64,000 nucleotides of DNA from Antitrichia curtipendula (GCA_951230915.1 OX579636.1:34407567-34471566); one strand, 5' to 3'. Positions 1 to 12,906 are shown, numbered from the stretch's first letter. Numbers and translations are program-made. Notes: a model not told the origin generated them from the letters alone.

Positions 1-745
1 GCTTTGAAACAAGGCGCCCACCCCCATCAACTTATTGTCTTGCAATTCAACAGAAACTTTAGCATCTTCTCTGTCATCAACACATCGCTTCAACAGGATG
101 GCAACAACACGGAAACGTCCAAATCCTCCCAGTCCTGCGATCCTCTCTCTAGATGCGATCCACACTGTCATCCAAACAGCAAAACCGAGAAAAAAAAAAC
201 ACCCAACCAACCAACCGCCCAGCGAAGCGAAGCCAAGCAAAAACCCTAAACCCTAAACCCTAACCCTAAAAACCCATATCCGCCATCTCCATGATACGGG
301 GCAAAATCGATTCGAATCACCAACAATGGAAACTTTCAGAAGAAACAAACACACTCCACGCCACGAAGAGCGAGCTCCGAAATTGGAATTGAAATCAATC
401 TCAACATAGTCAAAAAAAATCAATATTTTCTCACCAACTATTTCTGGCATGGATTTCGAGGATCCTGCAATTCCTGTTTGACCCAAGAAAAAAAAATGCT
501 TCAGTTTTCGCCCCAGAGCAACTATTGAGGAGTGAGGACGAGGCGAGTTTCACATGGCGAGGTACTACTCTCCACACAAGGGAGTAATGTTCGTGAAATA
601 ATTGGGTTTCTTTTTCTCGTGAATGGAGAGAGGAACCAAATGAACGTTGTGTCCTTGCTGCACGCTTTTCTTTTTTTCTTTCTTTAATGGTGTAGAAGAA
701 TTAATAGCTGAGTGATCGAGAGAGAGAATATATGGCTAGCACCTA
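1..745. other. Left-edge region, no gene established
   Basis: The stretch is moderately GC-rich compared with the DNA to its right and contains short open frames on both strands, none with a recognisable motif. A plant telo-box cluster lies at 238-270 and a C/A-rich tract (ACCCAACC-type) just before it. Such sequence is common near transcription starts of plant housekeeping genes, so it could be the promoter or leader of a gene beyond the left edge. That is inference; no splice pattern or conserved protein is visible. Confidence 0.3.
238..270. repeat. Interstitial telomere-like repeat (telo-box)
   Basis: Three AAACCCT units are followed by a CCCTAA variant. This is the Arabidopsis-type plant telomere unit read on its C-rich strand. 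With so few units inside mixed DNA it is a telo-box or an interstitial remnant, not a chromosome end. Confidence 0.8.
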
Positions 746-796
746 AAGGAAGGAAGGAAGGAAGGAAGGAAAGGAAAGGAAAGGAAAGGGAAGGCC
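746..796. repeat. GGAA / GGAAA microsatellite
   Basis: A run of AAGG units passes into AAAGG units and ends at AAGGCC. It is simple sequence only. Confidence 0.9.
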
Positions 797-2130
797 TGCC
801 GGCCGTTCGTTCGTACGTGCAAATGTGTATGATTGCATTGCAATCTGGGCACGGCATGTAGAGGTGGTTTGGGAAAGTGTTCCGGTGGCTGGAGTTGCAC
901 ATTCTTGTTGTCAGGGTGCAGAAGTTTGGCATTTCCTCAGGGCCGTAGGGGGTGGGAGGATCGCAGGAGGAGGACGGAGGAGGAAGACCTGGCTGGCGTG
1001 GAGTAGGGGACGATTTTTTCGCAATAGGTACTTGACAACGGAGTGATGGATTGTTTGGTGGGTTATTCATGTCATCATGGGGGCGCAGGAAAGCAGACAC
1101 AGACAAGCACAGACAAGCACAGACAAGCACCGAAAAAAGCTTCTCGAGCGCGTTCTTACAAACTCAGGGAAAAAACAAGTGCAATGGTCGCCTGGGTACG
1201 CACGCTCCGGGTTCGGGACCAATCCCCACCCAATGTTGCAAATCTCGGCATGAGGTTACGCGGTTTCTATTTGGCAGTGTCGCTTCCCCCAACCAACCAC
1301 CCAAATAGGTCTCCAGCACTGCCCGCCTGTGGGGGAATGTCCTCCACTGGATGAAAAAACAGAACGTGATTGGATGAAAAATTGTATAATGCCCGATTAC
1401 GTGCACAAAATCACGTAACGGAGCAAGAAAACGTAATTATGGAGTAGAATCCGCCCAAGAATTGAACGGGACATTTCCCACCAATGATTTACGTAGTTGG
1501 AATGCCAATACTCCTCCTTCCATTCCTTTGGCCGTAAAGTCTGTGTGGGCCCCGCCTAGAGAAATTGTGGCCACATGACCTGAATTGAAAGTTAGTTTTT
1601 ATTTATTTTTCAACAGGTCAGTCCAATTATTCCCTTCGTCCCAAAATGATCTTCCGGTTGTCACATTGTGAAGTGGGAGGGAAGGGGGGGCAGGTTGGTG
1701 GCAATGCCGATAATTACTTCAATGATAAATGACTGAAGGGCTCAATTAATAGTGCAATTGTGTGCAAACAATTGATAAAAGGTTCCCCATTGTTTGTGTG
1801 TCATGTAAACATCAGTGAGTGAGTGGAATTGTTCTTGTTGTTTGCATCTCCTTGAGTGTTGTCTTATTGAAGGAGATGGAAGTTTTGGGCGGCTTTGGGA
1901 AAAGCGCCACACATAGTCCTAGATCTATACTAATTGTTGCCACAAAATGACAACCTCGCACTCAACAATTATTAAGTGTCCACTGGTGTTCTTTGAAAGT
2001 GCCTAGAACATTCCACTTTTCAATACTCAAATGCATGTAGTTTCAAAAGGGCTCCAAAGTTTAAGACAATAGTTGTACATCAAACTCTACTTATAGCTCA
2101 AAACTAGTTGAAATATTGTTATTTTCAACC
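797..2130. other. Gene-free stretch with a 10-bp tandem repeat
   Basis: No supported gene. At 1094-1130 the 10-mer AGACAAGCAC is repeated three times after a partial unit. The remainder is single-copy-looking DNA with only short open frames. Confidence 0.5.
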
Positions 2131-2722
2131 TTAATCCCTAAAATCCCGGTTGTCCCCTCAAGGGACAATTTGGGTCCGGGTAGATTCCTATTGTCTCTAT
2201 TTGAAGTGAAATTTTTTGAGATTTTTTGAGGTTGTGTAGCTTTTCGAGATTTTTGTGGATATATAATTTTTGTTTCAATCAGATGCCGGATAAAAAAAAA
2301 GTTATGGCACAATGAGGAAGAAATAGAGATTCTCGGGCAGCCCAAGAAAAATTACAAAAAGTCAAAATAATGTTTTTAGAATTTTTTTCCTAAAATATTA
2401 TGTTTTTACCTATACATGAAGCTTTGATTCATTCTATTTGGACTAAAGATGAGAAAGTTATGGAGAATCTTAGATTTTCGGGCAATTTAAGCATCTTCTT
2501 GAAAAAAAAACTTTTTGTCCAACTTTAAATGCTAATATCTTACAATCCATACGGTTAAATTTGATGAATTTTTACTACACGATCTCAGACAAGTTAAGCA
2601 CAAGATCCTATGGTTAAATTCCAAAAAAAACAAAAAAATTGGTTTCCGTAAATTGAATACAACAAAAGTGGTAGTTTTGAGTGGTTTTTGGCAGAAAACA
2701 CACTCGGGGCTTTAAGGGTTAA
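2131..2722 (+). mobile_element. TTAA-family element, internally deleted (592 bp)
   Basis: The left boundary is TTAA followed by TCCCTAAAATCCCGG, and the right boundary is GGGGCTTTAAGGG followed by TTAA. A short palindrome of GTCCCC/GGGAC type lies just inside the left end. The first 370 bp closely match the element starting at 60011. It has no coding capacity and is about 330 bp shorter than the usual 925-bp form, so it is a deletion derivative. Confidence 0.75.
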
Positions 2723-4348
2723 TTCCAAACAATTTGTCCAACAATATCATCTGGGGATGGAAGGAGTATATCTTTAAGTAGACTCCTTGTGGCACCCCTA
2801 CATATGTATGTTGACCAATTAAAAAATAAGTTTCAAAAATGGATGTGATAACATTTAAATCTATTAAATTAAAAAAATGAAACCTTTTTATGAACATCAT
2901 CTATATCAAGTTGTATATAATGCCTAGGATGAAAGAGGGGAAGGAATAATGTAAACTTGTATAGAGATTGAGTATTTTTTTTCAATTTTCAAATGTCTGA
3001 GCCGACAATGTACCACTCTTTAGATTATGCTATATTGTTTTCACAATATATTACATTCATTTATATAACCACTCATATTGGTGAAGATATACATATATAA
3101 GTTTGACTTTTTTAGTCTAGTTACATTGTAAATATTGAAATCTAACGTTTTATCATGTATCCATATATTTGATAAAACAGCTATTTGAAAGGTAGGTCTA
3201 AAGGTCCTAATAAGTGAAGGTCAAGGATATATCTCCATCTAGTTACTTGTAAATCTAAAATTTTGTTTGAAAAGAGTTTATACAAAAAATGGGGTTTGTC
3301 CATTATCTATATAAAAAAGCTAAGGCCCTGGAAGCTCCTTGCATAATAATTAGAGGGGGTAAATTTTAATGAATCATTACTTCAAAAATTCACCGCTTGT
3401 CAAACATGATTAACTCAAATTCAACAAAATAGCAATTGTGTTGCATCTTTTCACATTTAGATTTAAACCTAGTTGAATTTGCTTTGATTGATTTGCACAC
3501 CATAATGAAAAAATACGTGGTCACAAACTATTTTTGCAATTATAAGTCCTCCAAAAATATTTAAATAAAAAAAATTGAATAATATCTATAAGGATGCATT
3601 AAGATCTAATCATTATTTAAAAAAAAATACAATGCAAAACCAAACCCCAAAATTTTAGAATTTGTTCTAAAAATACTAAAGCTTTACAAGATATGTGTCT
3701 TCATGTAGGTAGAAAATCTAGGTAATCAATTTAAATCGTTTTCTAGAATTGGTCAAATCAATGGAATAAAATATCATTTTAAAATACAAACGTACCTAAA
3801 ATGGCATAGAAACTATACATTTGGATTTGTCAAAATGAAGTAGAGAAATATTTTATTAAGTAAAATACAAACAAGAACCAAAGCAAAAATAAAAATATTA
3901 CAATAATTGTCAATAGCTCAAAACTTCATTTTGCTCAATTTTAAGGATCGAATTGAAACATTTTTTGCAACATCATTTGCCAAAACTCAAGTGAAGGTTA
4001 TCAATTACTTATTATAAATGAATTCTCTTCTTCATGGTGTTTTAACTCAATTTTAACTAAGATTGATTGAAGCACCCGTGCCAACCCTATTTCCAAAACC
4101 AATCTTAAAAATACATAGCTATGGGAAGTCCAAAATGTACAACTTGCATACATGAATGCAAAAACTGATTTGGGGCACTCTATGTATTCACAAATTTATA
4201 GAATATTCATACACACTAAAAAATTATCAATCTTTTCTTAAAATTTATGATTTTCAATTGCCAATGTGTTAAAAAAATAATCTCATATATTGATTCTATT
4301 TCAAAATATGTGGAATTGCTTAAAGTGTTGGTTATAGGTGCTTCTACC
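2723..4348. other. AT-rich gene-free stretch
   Basis: Strongly AT-rich sequence with no long open frame, no recognisable protein and no clear terminal repeats. I see nothing to annotate in it. Confidence 0.5.
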
Positions 4349-5276
4349 TTAACCCCTAAAGGTCCGTTGTCCGTTCGGGGGACAAATGGGTTTTCGGGCA
4401 GGTACCTACAAGCTGAAATTTTCTCCTGATTTTTTGAAACTTTTTTTGGAGGTAGAAAATCTGATTAGCTTTATGGGAATATAACTTTTTTCACAATCGG
4501 TGCCTGGGAAAAAAAGTTATGCCCAAATAAGCTCAAAACAGTGTTCAAGGGGCAGCAAAAAAAATTTCAATTTTTTTTTTTTTTTTTCTAATTTTTTTTT
4601 CTTATAGATTATATTTTTGTCTATCTGAAAAGATTTGATTCATTTCATTTGGATTTTTTATGAGAATGTTATGGACAAGCTTGTTTTTCGGGCACTTAGA
4701 GCATCTTCCTGAAAAAATAACTTGTAGGATTCATTTCTGAATGTAATTTTTATAATTTTTCAAAAAAAAAAGTTTCACAAGGTTTAGTTTTTTTACTAGA
4801 ACAATCTCACCATTGGGATTAGTGCTTTTTAATTCCATATAAAAGATATTAATATTTTAGATTTTCTTTCTATCTTGTATCTACTTCTACTTAACAATTT
4901 TTTTAATAATGAAAATTAAGTTTTTTTGAATTTTCTTTTTTTTCCTAGACTCTCAACTCAATTCTCCACTATAAAGATTAAACGCTCAAAACTCTGTAGT
5001 GCAAAATATTTAGGTTAAAAATGTTCAAAGTCATATAATCTAGTCCCGCAATGTGCTGAAAAACTTGTTTTTTTCACTTTAAACGCAGATACCTTACAAT
5101 CTGTGCGGTCAAAAATTCTGAAATTTTTTCCATACATTTTCATACTAGTTAGGTATAAGATCCTACGGTTAGATGTGAAAAGAAAACAATTTTCAATTTT
5201 TTTTACTCTTTGCTATAGAAATGGCAGTTTTGAGTGTTTTTTGGCAGAAAAATGGCCTTGGTTCTTTAGGGGTTAA
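4349..5276 (+). mobile_element. TTAA-family element, full form (928 bp)
   Basis: It begins TTAACCCCTAAAGG and ends TTCTTTAGGGGTTAA. The left end carries a GTTCGGGGGAC subterminal palindrome. The interior is AT-rich and non-coding, with a poly-T tract near 4568-4588. The element at 21344-22271 is the same length, lies in opposite orientation and is nearly identical over the parts I compared by eye, so both derive from a recent common source. Confidence 0.85.
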
Positions 5277-6653
5277 TAGCAACTTGTCACATAACATTCA
5301 AAACCCTATAAAGATAGATCCATGACCATTGATTTCAAACCTCAACTGTCATCACTTTGTTTGCAACCATTTTGCAACTAGATATGAATAAAAAATAAAA
5401 AATATATTTTACAAAGATGAAGCCATATATCTATTACAAGTTATATAATTTTGAATTTTTTTGAATTTTTTTGAAATTACTATGAATTTTTTTTTAAATA
5501 GAAAAAAATCACACCAATTATAAAATATTTTTAAAAAGTATAAAAATTTCAACATAGATGTATACTATAGTGTAGAATAGCGTGGTCTAAATCCAAGCTA
5601 CCGTGTCACTCTAAAATTAGAAAACCAACAAACTATGGTTACAGGCCTAAAGTTCATATTGCTATAAAATATTGAAATTTATGAATTTTTCAAAATTCAC
5701 AATTAGACTAGAAATTGCACTTGATTATCTTCATTTCATGAGTTAAATTCAAATTCAAAAAATTATCATTCTTATGGCTTAAATTTACATCAAGAGAAAA
5801 TAGGAAGAAATGGCCAAAATATATTATAAGGGTGATCCGTAGATTGAGCATCTTTTTCTTTAGAAAAGTTAATAAGATCATAATGAGGGACTTTGAAATA
5901 CTTTTCTCTAAAGGAATACTCAAGTACCTTCCAAATAAATATATTGGATGAAAAAATATTTTTTTCATCTTATAGTGTCAAATGAAGTCATCCACCGGAC
6001 ACTCAATGTGTGTAGCAGCACTACAAGGTTAACTTTGTTTCCCTGACCAATTTTTCAATTTTTCCATCTCTTTCAAGTTTCAACAAGTACAGTCACATTA
6101 AAAAATTCCAAAAATTATTTAATCCTTAATTGACATTTCATGTCCGGGCTCAGTCAAAATTCATTAAATTTCTACATTAAAATATAGATTTCAAAAATTT
6201 GATATTTTTCACATTTAGTAACATATGTCTAAAATTTAGTCTCATTTTTTCGTAATTAAAAACATCAAATTAAATTTGTATGATTTAAAATAAATTATAT
6301 ATATATCATAATAATTACAAAAATGCTTAAAATAGTATTAATGGTTTGTAAAAAAAAATGAAAATGATAATAAAAAAACATCATGATATAATTGATGTAC
6401 TCCTTGAGATTACACCAAGAGAAATTCAATAGAAAAAAGTTCAAAGTAGTGTATTTTGAGCTTTCAAGATGCTATCTTGAAAGTTTCACAAAAAATTTAA
6501 AATCTAAAATTTTGAAAAAAATATCATATGGAATAAAACGTAGATTGTTGGATCTAAATTTCTTTAGGTTAAGCTCAAAAACATTTAAAATCAAGAACTA
6601 TATGAAAATTCAAGTTTTGACTTTCAAAATGCCTAAGGGGCTTGTAATGACCT
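5277..6653. other. AT-rich gene-free stretch
   Basis: No supported gene. Near 5982-6033 there is a short segment (GTCATCCACCGGAC ... GGTTAAC) that recurs at 9184-9230 and loosely elsewhere, so part of the stretch is old dispersed repeat. An open frame of 122 codons at 6392-6760 is lysine- and phenylalanine-rich, as expected of AT-rich random DNA. Confidence 0.45.
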
Positions 6654-7066
6654 TTAACCCATTAAGGACCGTGGTTGATTTGGAGGGTGGGCAATCCTTT
6701 GTATGGCCAATTGGGAGCAATTTTAAAACTTTTGAATGCAAGTGCCTATTGGAGATCTAACTGTATGGATGGAAGTGTTGCGCATGATATAGGATTTAGC
6801 ATTGAAATTTTTGGTGAAGGTGCGTTGTAAAGCAAGAATTTTTAGCAAATCTTGGTGTAATTTCAACCCCTATTGTCTTGGTTTTTTCAACCCTCTGGCC
6901 ACATGCCACCTCGGATTGGCCTAGTTATTGTCCTAAACTCTTCACTTCCCAATTCTCCAGACCCGTCCCCTTTGCCACGTCATCAAAGTCATTGACATGC
7001 TCTCTCTACAAACCAAAAAGGACCCAAATCGACCATAGAATGGTCGACCGGTCCTTAATGGGTTAA
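6654..7066. mobile_element. Short TTAA-bounded MITE (413 bp)
   Basis: The terminal inverted repeat is about 18 bp: TTAACCCATTAAGGACCG on the left, with the same sequence in reverse complement on the right (CGGTCCTTAATGGGTTAA). The interior is unrelated to the 925-bp copies and non-coding. It is either a separate subfamily using the same ends or a relative by target preference. Confidence 0.75.
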
Positions 7067-8811
7067 GGGTTTAATTACTATTTTGAATCCTCTATTCATC
7101 TTATCTTGAAAACAACTTTATGCTGATATTAATGATTGGGACATTGTGTGAAGCTCAACATTTAGAATTCAAAATATATATATTCTAATTTATCCCATAA
7201 CAAGCAAAACTAATTTCAGAATTTTGACATGAACCACACCTATTGAAATAATGATGTATTGTAAATTGCACAAGGCATGTTACAGTTTAGATTTATTTCT
7301 CCATTTTCAAAACTAAATGTGTACATGTTAATCGGTCTTTACCATGTCTTCACATTTTTGTGGAACAATCCTCAAATGTCTTTGCACTTTTCATTGATGA
7401 TCCTATGACTACAATGTACTTCTTAAAGAATTGTAGTTGAGAGATTGGCTTAGATCAAGATGAAACTAGTTTTCTACCTTATTGTCAATTTTTCATCTCA
7501 CTGAATATTCACACAAAATACTAAAACTAAGTTGCCTTGACAATTAGGTTGCCTCACCTAAAAAAGTTACCTCGTGAATCACCACTTGTCTATGTGGAGA
7601 CACATGTGTCTGTCTTTGAACCAGTCCGTGAATGAGTGCACCAATCCATGTCATACATGTGGTTATGAATTGATGAATTCCTTGTAACAATAACAATAAA
7701 TATTTATATAGTGATAAAATGATGATAAATTAGTGAGGACCAACCTAGTTTCACTATTTAGTGTACACTACACCGGCTTATTCAATTCCTGTGTGAACAC
7801 TGCTCCACCAAAGTCTCTCGTACATGAAGGTCTGCTGATCCCGCACCGAGGTGCCGAAATTGAATTTGCACGTCAAATTTCCGGGGGTCCACGTCACCTT
7901 CCACCATTCACAAGGCGACACGTGTCACTTTTCTCCTTCCAGAAATGACCTGATTTATGCCGCATTGGACCGTCACGTAGTGTGCCCCTGAACCATCTGA
8001 ATGATGAGATTCCCCTTTCTCCCTTTTTCCTTTCTCGGCCCCAAATAGTCGCAACTGCAATAGCACCATAGTAAAGGGATTCACGGGTCCAAACTCCGAA
8101 AAAGCCCCGGATGGGCCGCCACAGAATTGGGCCGTGATCCAAGAGCGGGACTCACCCCAAAGAAAGCCTCAATTCAGCTTACATGACGGTGAAAAAAGGG
8201 ATAATTGCACCCGCACCCCCACCCCCCTTTAAAAGGGAGAATATAAATATTTGAAAATATTTAAAAAAATACTAAAAAAAAGTGTGGGTTTGCCAAACTA
8301 CAAAAAGGCTTGTGGAATGCAAACTCCTGTTGTGACAGGAATCTTTTCCGAGCTAGGGCGATAATGGCCCCAAGAGGCTCTCAGTCGTCGTCGGTGGGGA
8401 GCTTGGATTAGTACAACTTGGGGGCTTGTGGGGGGGTAAATTAAACTCGGGATTGTGTGCAAATTCAAAATGGAGCGAAAAGGGAGGAGGGGCCTTGGGA
8501 GTGTCGTCTAGTCAAATATATTCCCAAAAGGGGGGAGTTCATTTGGCTCGGCACTCGGCAGGAGGCCCCAGGCAGATTCGGAGGGAGCTGCGGGGGCCGG
8601 GGGCGTCAATTTGAATACCGTCTCGTGGTCTCCGCCCCTGTAGTGCATGGAGCCGTATTTAGACTCAGAGGGTCCAGGAACGAAATCGATTGGTCAAGAT
8701 TTAATTATTGGCTGAACTGCTGGAGGGGTAGCTGTGGTTGGGAGCACCGGAAATAGCCATTTCTGCCTTCTCCGAAGGTCTTTTTCTTTTTCTTTTCATA
8801 GTATTTTAGCC
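7067..8811. other. Gene-free stretch with GC-richer island
   Basis: From about 7730 to 8770 base composition rises clearly, with G- and C-runs, but open frames stay below 100 codons on either strand and none shows a known motif. It may be a remnant of single-copy or promoter DNA. No gene is claimed. Confidence 0.35.
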
Positions 8812-9032
8812 CTTAAAAGACGAAAGGGTGACCTTGGAAACCATCCCTTTTCATTACCGTGTGTGAATCATTGGCTTAAGAAATAGCAAAAGCACTTAAT
8901 TGGAAGTCAAACTACTATAGAAGACCTCCCCTTTTCACAACAAAAATTCAAAGATGAATAGTTGTACTTTTGTCCTACGACAACGATTCCCCCTATCATC
9001 GTTTGGCGTCCATGTCGACGTTCACAGGTTAA
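8812..9032. repeat. Dispersed repeat, possibly TTAA-bounded
   Basis: The core (TGTGTGAATCATTGGCTTAAG, then a cytosine-rich CCCCTTTTC segment and an AAAGATGAATAGTTG segment) recurs in diverged form at about 24118-24357 and 33476-33640. TTAA occurs at both limits here. The boundaries are tentative. Confidence 0.45.
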
Positions 9033-9226
9033 CAACATTATTAGCTACCTAAAGAGAAATCTTGGCCTACAAGTGCTAGTATTTTGTGAATTTTGAAAAT
9101 TTTAACCTTGGAAGAACGTGGCCTTCTATGACGAAGGTAGTCACCAAAATACTCTCACTAATGGGACCAATAGGTAATATTGAAGTCATCTACCGGACCT
9201 TTTAGGTTCACACTAGTCTTTGAAGG

Positions 9227-10149
9227 TTAACCCCTAAAGGCCCGTTTGTCCCCTCAGGAGACAATTTGGGTCCGGGTAGGTTCATGTGACCTCAATTTGT
9301 AGAGAATTTTTTTGGAATTTTTTGAGGTTGTGCGATTCTGCGAGAGCTTTGTGGATATATAATTTTTATTTCAATTGGTGCCCGAGAGAAAAAATTATGC
9401 CAAAAATAGAGTTTGGCGGGCAGCACAAAAAAATCATAGAAAGTCAAAATAAATTTCTTAAATATTTTTTTCAAACTCTATGTCTTTTTGTCTACATTTG
9501 AAGCTTTGATTCATTCCATTTGGACTAATAATGAAAGAGTTATGGACAATCTTAGTTTTTCGGGCAATCTAAGCATCTTCTTGAAAAAATAACTTTTAGG
9601 ATTCATTTTTGAATGCAATTTTTACAATTTCCAGAAAAAATTTGTTAGACAAGGTTGAATTTGCTTGCTAGAACAATCTCACCGTTGGGATTATGGTATT
9701 TCAATTTTGTCTTAGAGCTATTAACGATTTAGTTATTCCTTCAATCTTGAACCTACTTCTACTTAATAAATTTTTAATGAATAAAAATTTAGTGTTTTTT
9801 TCTTGAATTTTTTTTCCTAGATTCTCAACTAAAGTATTCAACATATAAACTTAGAAAATCAAAATCAGCAATACAAAAAATTTAAGTTAAATAGGTTCAA
9901 AGCCCAAAAATCTAGTCAAGCAAGGTGCAAAAAAAACTTGTTTTCTTCACTTTGAATGCAAATATCTTGCAATCTATTTGGTCAAAGTTTCTGAAATTTC
10001 TTGCACAAATTCTCATACTAGTCTAATATAAGATCGTACGGTTAGATATGCAAAAAAAACAATTTTTATAGTTTTTTTCTCTTTGCAATAGAAGTGGCAG
10101 TTTTGAGTGTGTTTTGATGGAGAAAAGGCCTCGGGGCTTTAGGGGTTAA
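9227..10149 (+). mobile_element. TTAA-family element, full form (923 bp)
   Basis: It opens TTAACCCCTAAAGGCCCG with a GTCCCCTCAGGAGAC subterminal palindrome and closes GGGGCTTTAGGGGTTAA. Internally it shares the segment pattern of the other 925-bp copies (GCATCTTCTTGAAAAAATAA, CAATCTCACCGTTGGGATTA, TCCTACGGTTAGAT-like). It is non-coding. Confidence 0.85.
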
Positions 10150-11718
10150 AGTACATACTCCTATATGTGCCTTTACATGCCACTAGACTCCCCTTGACCC
10201 TTGAATGCTTTTAAGTTTGTATTTTGGATGATGACCAAAGTGTTGCAAGGCAATGTTTTGTCCCCAAAGTCTCTCATTTATTTAAATACTTGAATCTTCA
10301 AAAGACAACCTCCTTCATAAATAATTTGAAAAATTTGAGGTAGAAAATACAACAATACAAAGATATTAGCAAGATTATTTAAATATTTTTAACCCATTCA
10401 TTTGTTAAAGGATTTAGCAAACGCCTTTGATAATCAAGATTATCCAACTCCTATTGGTTGCCTAAAAATAGTTCATTTTCCATAGGTCATTTTTGAAAAA
10501 GTGAATAAAAATTGGGAGACGCAATGGCATATTTCCAATTTCTTTAGATGGTTCCAAATGGGAAAGTGTCGAGAATGAATGCCCCTACCTTACATGTGAA
10601 GAAGTTTGAGTAGGGCCCTATTCAGAAAGCAAATATTGCTATTAACCCTTAAAGCCTTGAAGTGTGATACCACATTGAATTGGTAAGGTGTTCTTGCAAT
10701 ATACCTCTTTATTTTGTTTTGGTATTTTAGAATTATATAAACATTTTTAAAAGCCAACATCTAGTAGATGGATGATGGTTGCCAAAAATATTTTCTAAAG
10801 CTTATTGTGGAAGGTATATGAAATGGATGAAGCACTATACATCATTTTGTGTAAAGTTTTGGACAAAAACAAGGCCTTGGAAAAATTGGGATCTTTCATT
10901 TTAGATTTTTTTCAAGACATAATTTGTTTTGTCTCAAAACTCTACACCCACATTATTCCTTGTACAAAAATGTTTAGTAGTATTGGCATTTTTTCAAGAG
11001 CTTGCTACAAGTGTTATACTACATGGATAAAATACAACCAAGTATGGTGGTTAAATAAAATTTGTTTATTCTTTAACAATGTAAATAGTTTGGTTATTTG
11101 GTGGCTTATAATATGTGTGCAAGTTTGTAAAGAGATGGGATGGAAAAAATACTTGTACAAAAGAAGATTTGATGTATAGGTTTTTTCTAAGACATAATTT
11201 ATTTGCCTCTAAAAATCCAAATCCATATATTTTTCTTCTTTATGCTTCCGTAAGTATACAAAGTTTGATTTGTGTGGGTATTGAATTGTTTGCAAATCTT
11301 AGGATGTATTGAAAAAGTAACAGATTACGCAATGGGAAAGCAATTTAGATTATGAAGAATAATTATAGGTGAGACTTGCAAAGTAAATTCAAAAGTGAGT
11401 GAGGAATTGCCATATGGTTGTTCTTCATGATGTAGTCTATCTAGCCCTCATTTAACCTAATATCGAAGGCAAACAAGTTAGATTTGTTTCATTGGCATAA
11501 TATTTCAAAATACTCACACAACAAATAATAAATTGCAGCTTCAATGTTATAAAGTTATACTATTGTATGCATACTTACTATTAAGGCCAATCATAATACC
11601 ACTGTCATCAAACGTAGTATGTCTCATTTTTCCAATCACAACTTGTGACATTGGAAAAAATTATTTCCATTGAGATTATGAATTTGTTGTAAGCTGGGTC
11701 ATGGTCTAACATCATGTT
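10150..11718. other. AT-rich gene-free stretch with a solo TTAA-element end
   Basis: A terminus-like TTAACCCTTAAAGCC occurs at 10642 with no matching partner downstream, so it is probably a solo end. A 124-codon open frame at 10805-11179 has no recognisable motif and sits in AT-rich DNA; I do not call it a gene. Confidence 0.4.
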
Positions 11719-11861
11719 TAAGGTGGAAACGCCCACTCCCATCCATGTACCCAATTTTGTCACCATGTACCAATAGAGTACATTTAAACTATGAAAATGT
11801 GCACCCTTGGTACATCGTGACGGAATTGGGTACATGGTGGATTTAAGGTGTCTTTACCTTA
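11719..11861. mobile_element. Small AAGGT-ended MITE (143 bp)
   Basis: The left end is TAAGGTGGAAACGCC and the right end is GTCTTTACCTTA, flanked by TA on both sides. The core (TGTACC..., GAAAATGTGCAC..GGTACAT, GCGGAATTGG-like) recurs at 15230-15356. Confidence 0.55.
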
Positions 11862-12174
11862 TAGTATCAAGAAATGTGACAACCTCAAGAATCCACCAAT
11901 ACCTATTAAAATGTCTTCACATAAAGCTTTAGTGAACACAATGTTTCTTTTCCTTTAGTTCACTCTCAGGTCAATAATTATAAAGTTTTCATTCATCTCA
12001 CTCGATTGACTGTGAAGGTTGGACATGAATGAAAACTTATTCCAAGGGACCTAACTCAGTCACGCATTAGAACATTTGCATTAGGGCCCTTAACACCCTT
12101 GGCACTCATCAAATTAGATATAAAGAGTACTACACTAAAAGAAAAACATGTCCAGCACAATTGACTACTATGCA

Positions 12175-12632
12175 ACTACACAAAAGATGATATTTAGTGT
12201 CTTGTACACTAAATACGAAGGCATACACTAAAAGCCAATTACCCTATGAAAGTAAGTAACATTAAATGTCAATTCAAACACTAAATGTGAACCAGAGTTG
12301 TCATATCAGACGGAATATCACTGTTCACGGACAGAATCGGACCGATTAGGGCTAGGCGGCTGCAAACTTCAGAGCCTTGTAACTTTTGCAAAAATTCTTC
12401 AAATCAGTAAAATGAGATGTTTTTCGGCATCTACAAAAACTTTAGATGCCGAAAAACATCTCATTTTACTGATTTGAAGAATTTTTGCAAAAGTTACAAG
12501 GCTCTGAAGTTTGCAGCCGGCACATTCAAGTCTAACACTAATTGTGGACAAGTTCAGATTTAGTGTTGTAGCTAGTAGGGGGGTAAAAACACTAAATGTC
12601 ACTCAACACTAAATATCATCTTTGGTGTAGTG
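12175..12632. mobile_element. Nested inverted-repeat unit with CACTAAAT motifs
   Basis: The left end ACTACACAAAAGATGATATT is matched by the reverse complement of the right end, ACTACACCAAAGATGATATT, and both continue into TAGTG. The motif CACTAAAT recurs several times just inside both ends. The unit holds the perfect hairpin at 12357-12519. I could not identify a clean target duplication. Confidence 0.55.
12357..12519. repeat. Perfect 77-bp inverted repeat with 9-nt loop
   Basis: Positions 12357-12433 and 12443-12519 are exact reverse complements, base for base, separated by the nine bases CAAAAACTT. If transcribed, the RNA would fold into a long uninterrupted hairpin. The absence of any mismatch points to recent formation or to ongoing correction. 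It could be a substrate for small-RNA processing, but that is inference. Confidence 0.95.
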
Positions 12633-12906
12633 TCCTAAACAACTATCTTGCAACTGTAATCCTCTCTATTAGCACCAAATCTAACGTAATTGTTTTATGT
12701 TGTTGTTCTACGGCATTCATACATTCTTTTAGTCGCAAAGCAGTCAATATATAATTGCAAAGATCAACTAGAAAACGACTAGGAAAAGATTGCAATTGTA
12801 AAATGACCATAGTTGTTTCCTAGTTGCTTTCTAGTTGTACACTAGTTGTTTCTTAGTCGTTTCCTATAGTACGAGAAAATTCAACTTTTTTGTTGATTTG
12901 GTTGCA

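Noticed and set aside
6392..6760. 122-codon frame as a gene
   Set aside because: Low-complexity lysine/phenylalanine-rich composition follows from AT-rich DNA, and the end lies inside a TTAA-bounded MITE.
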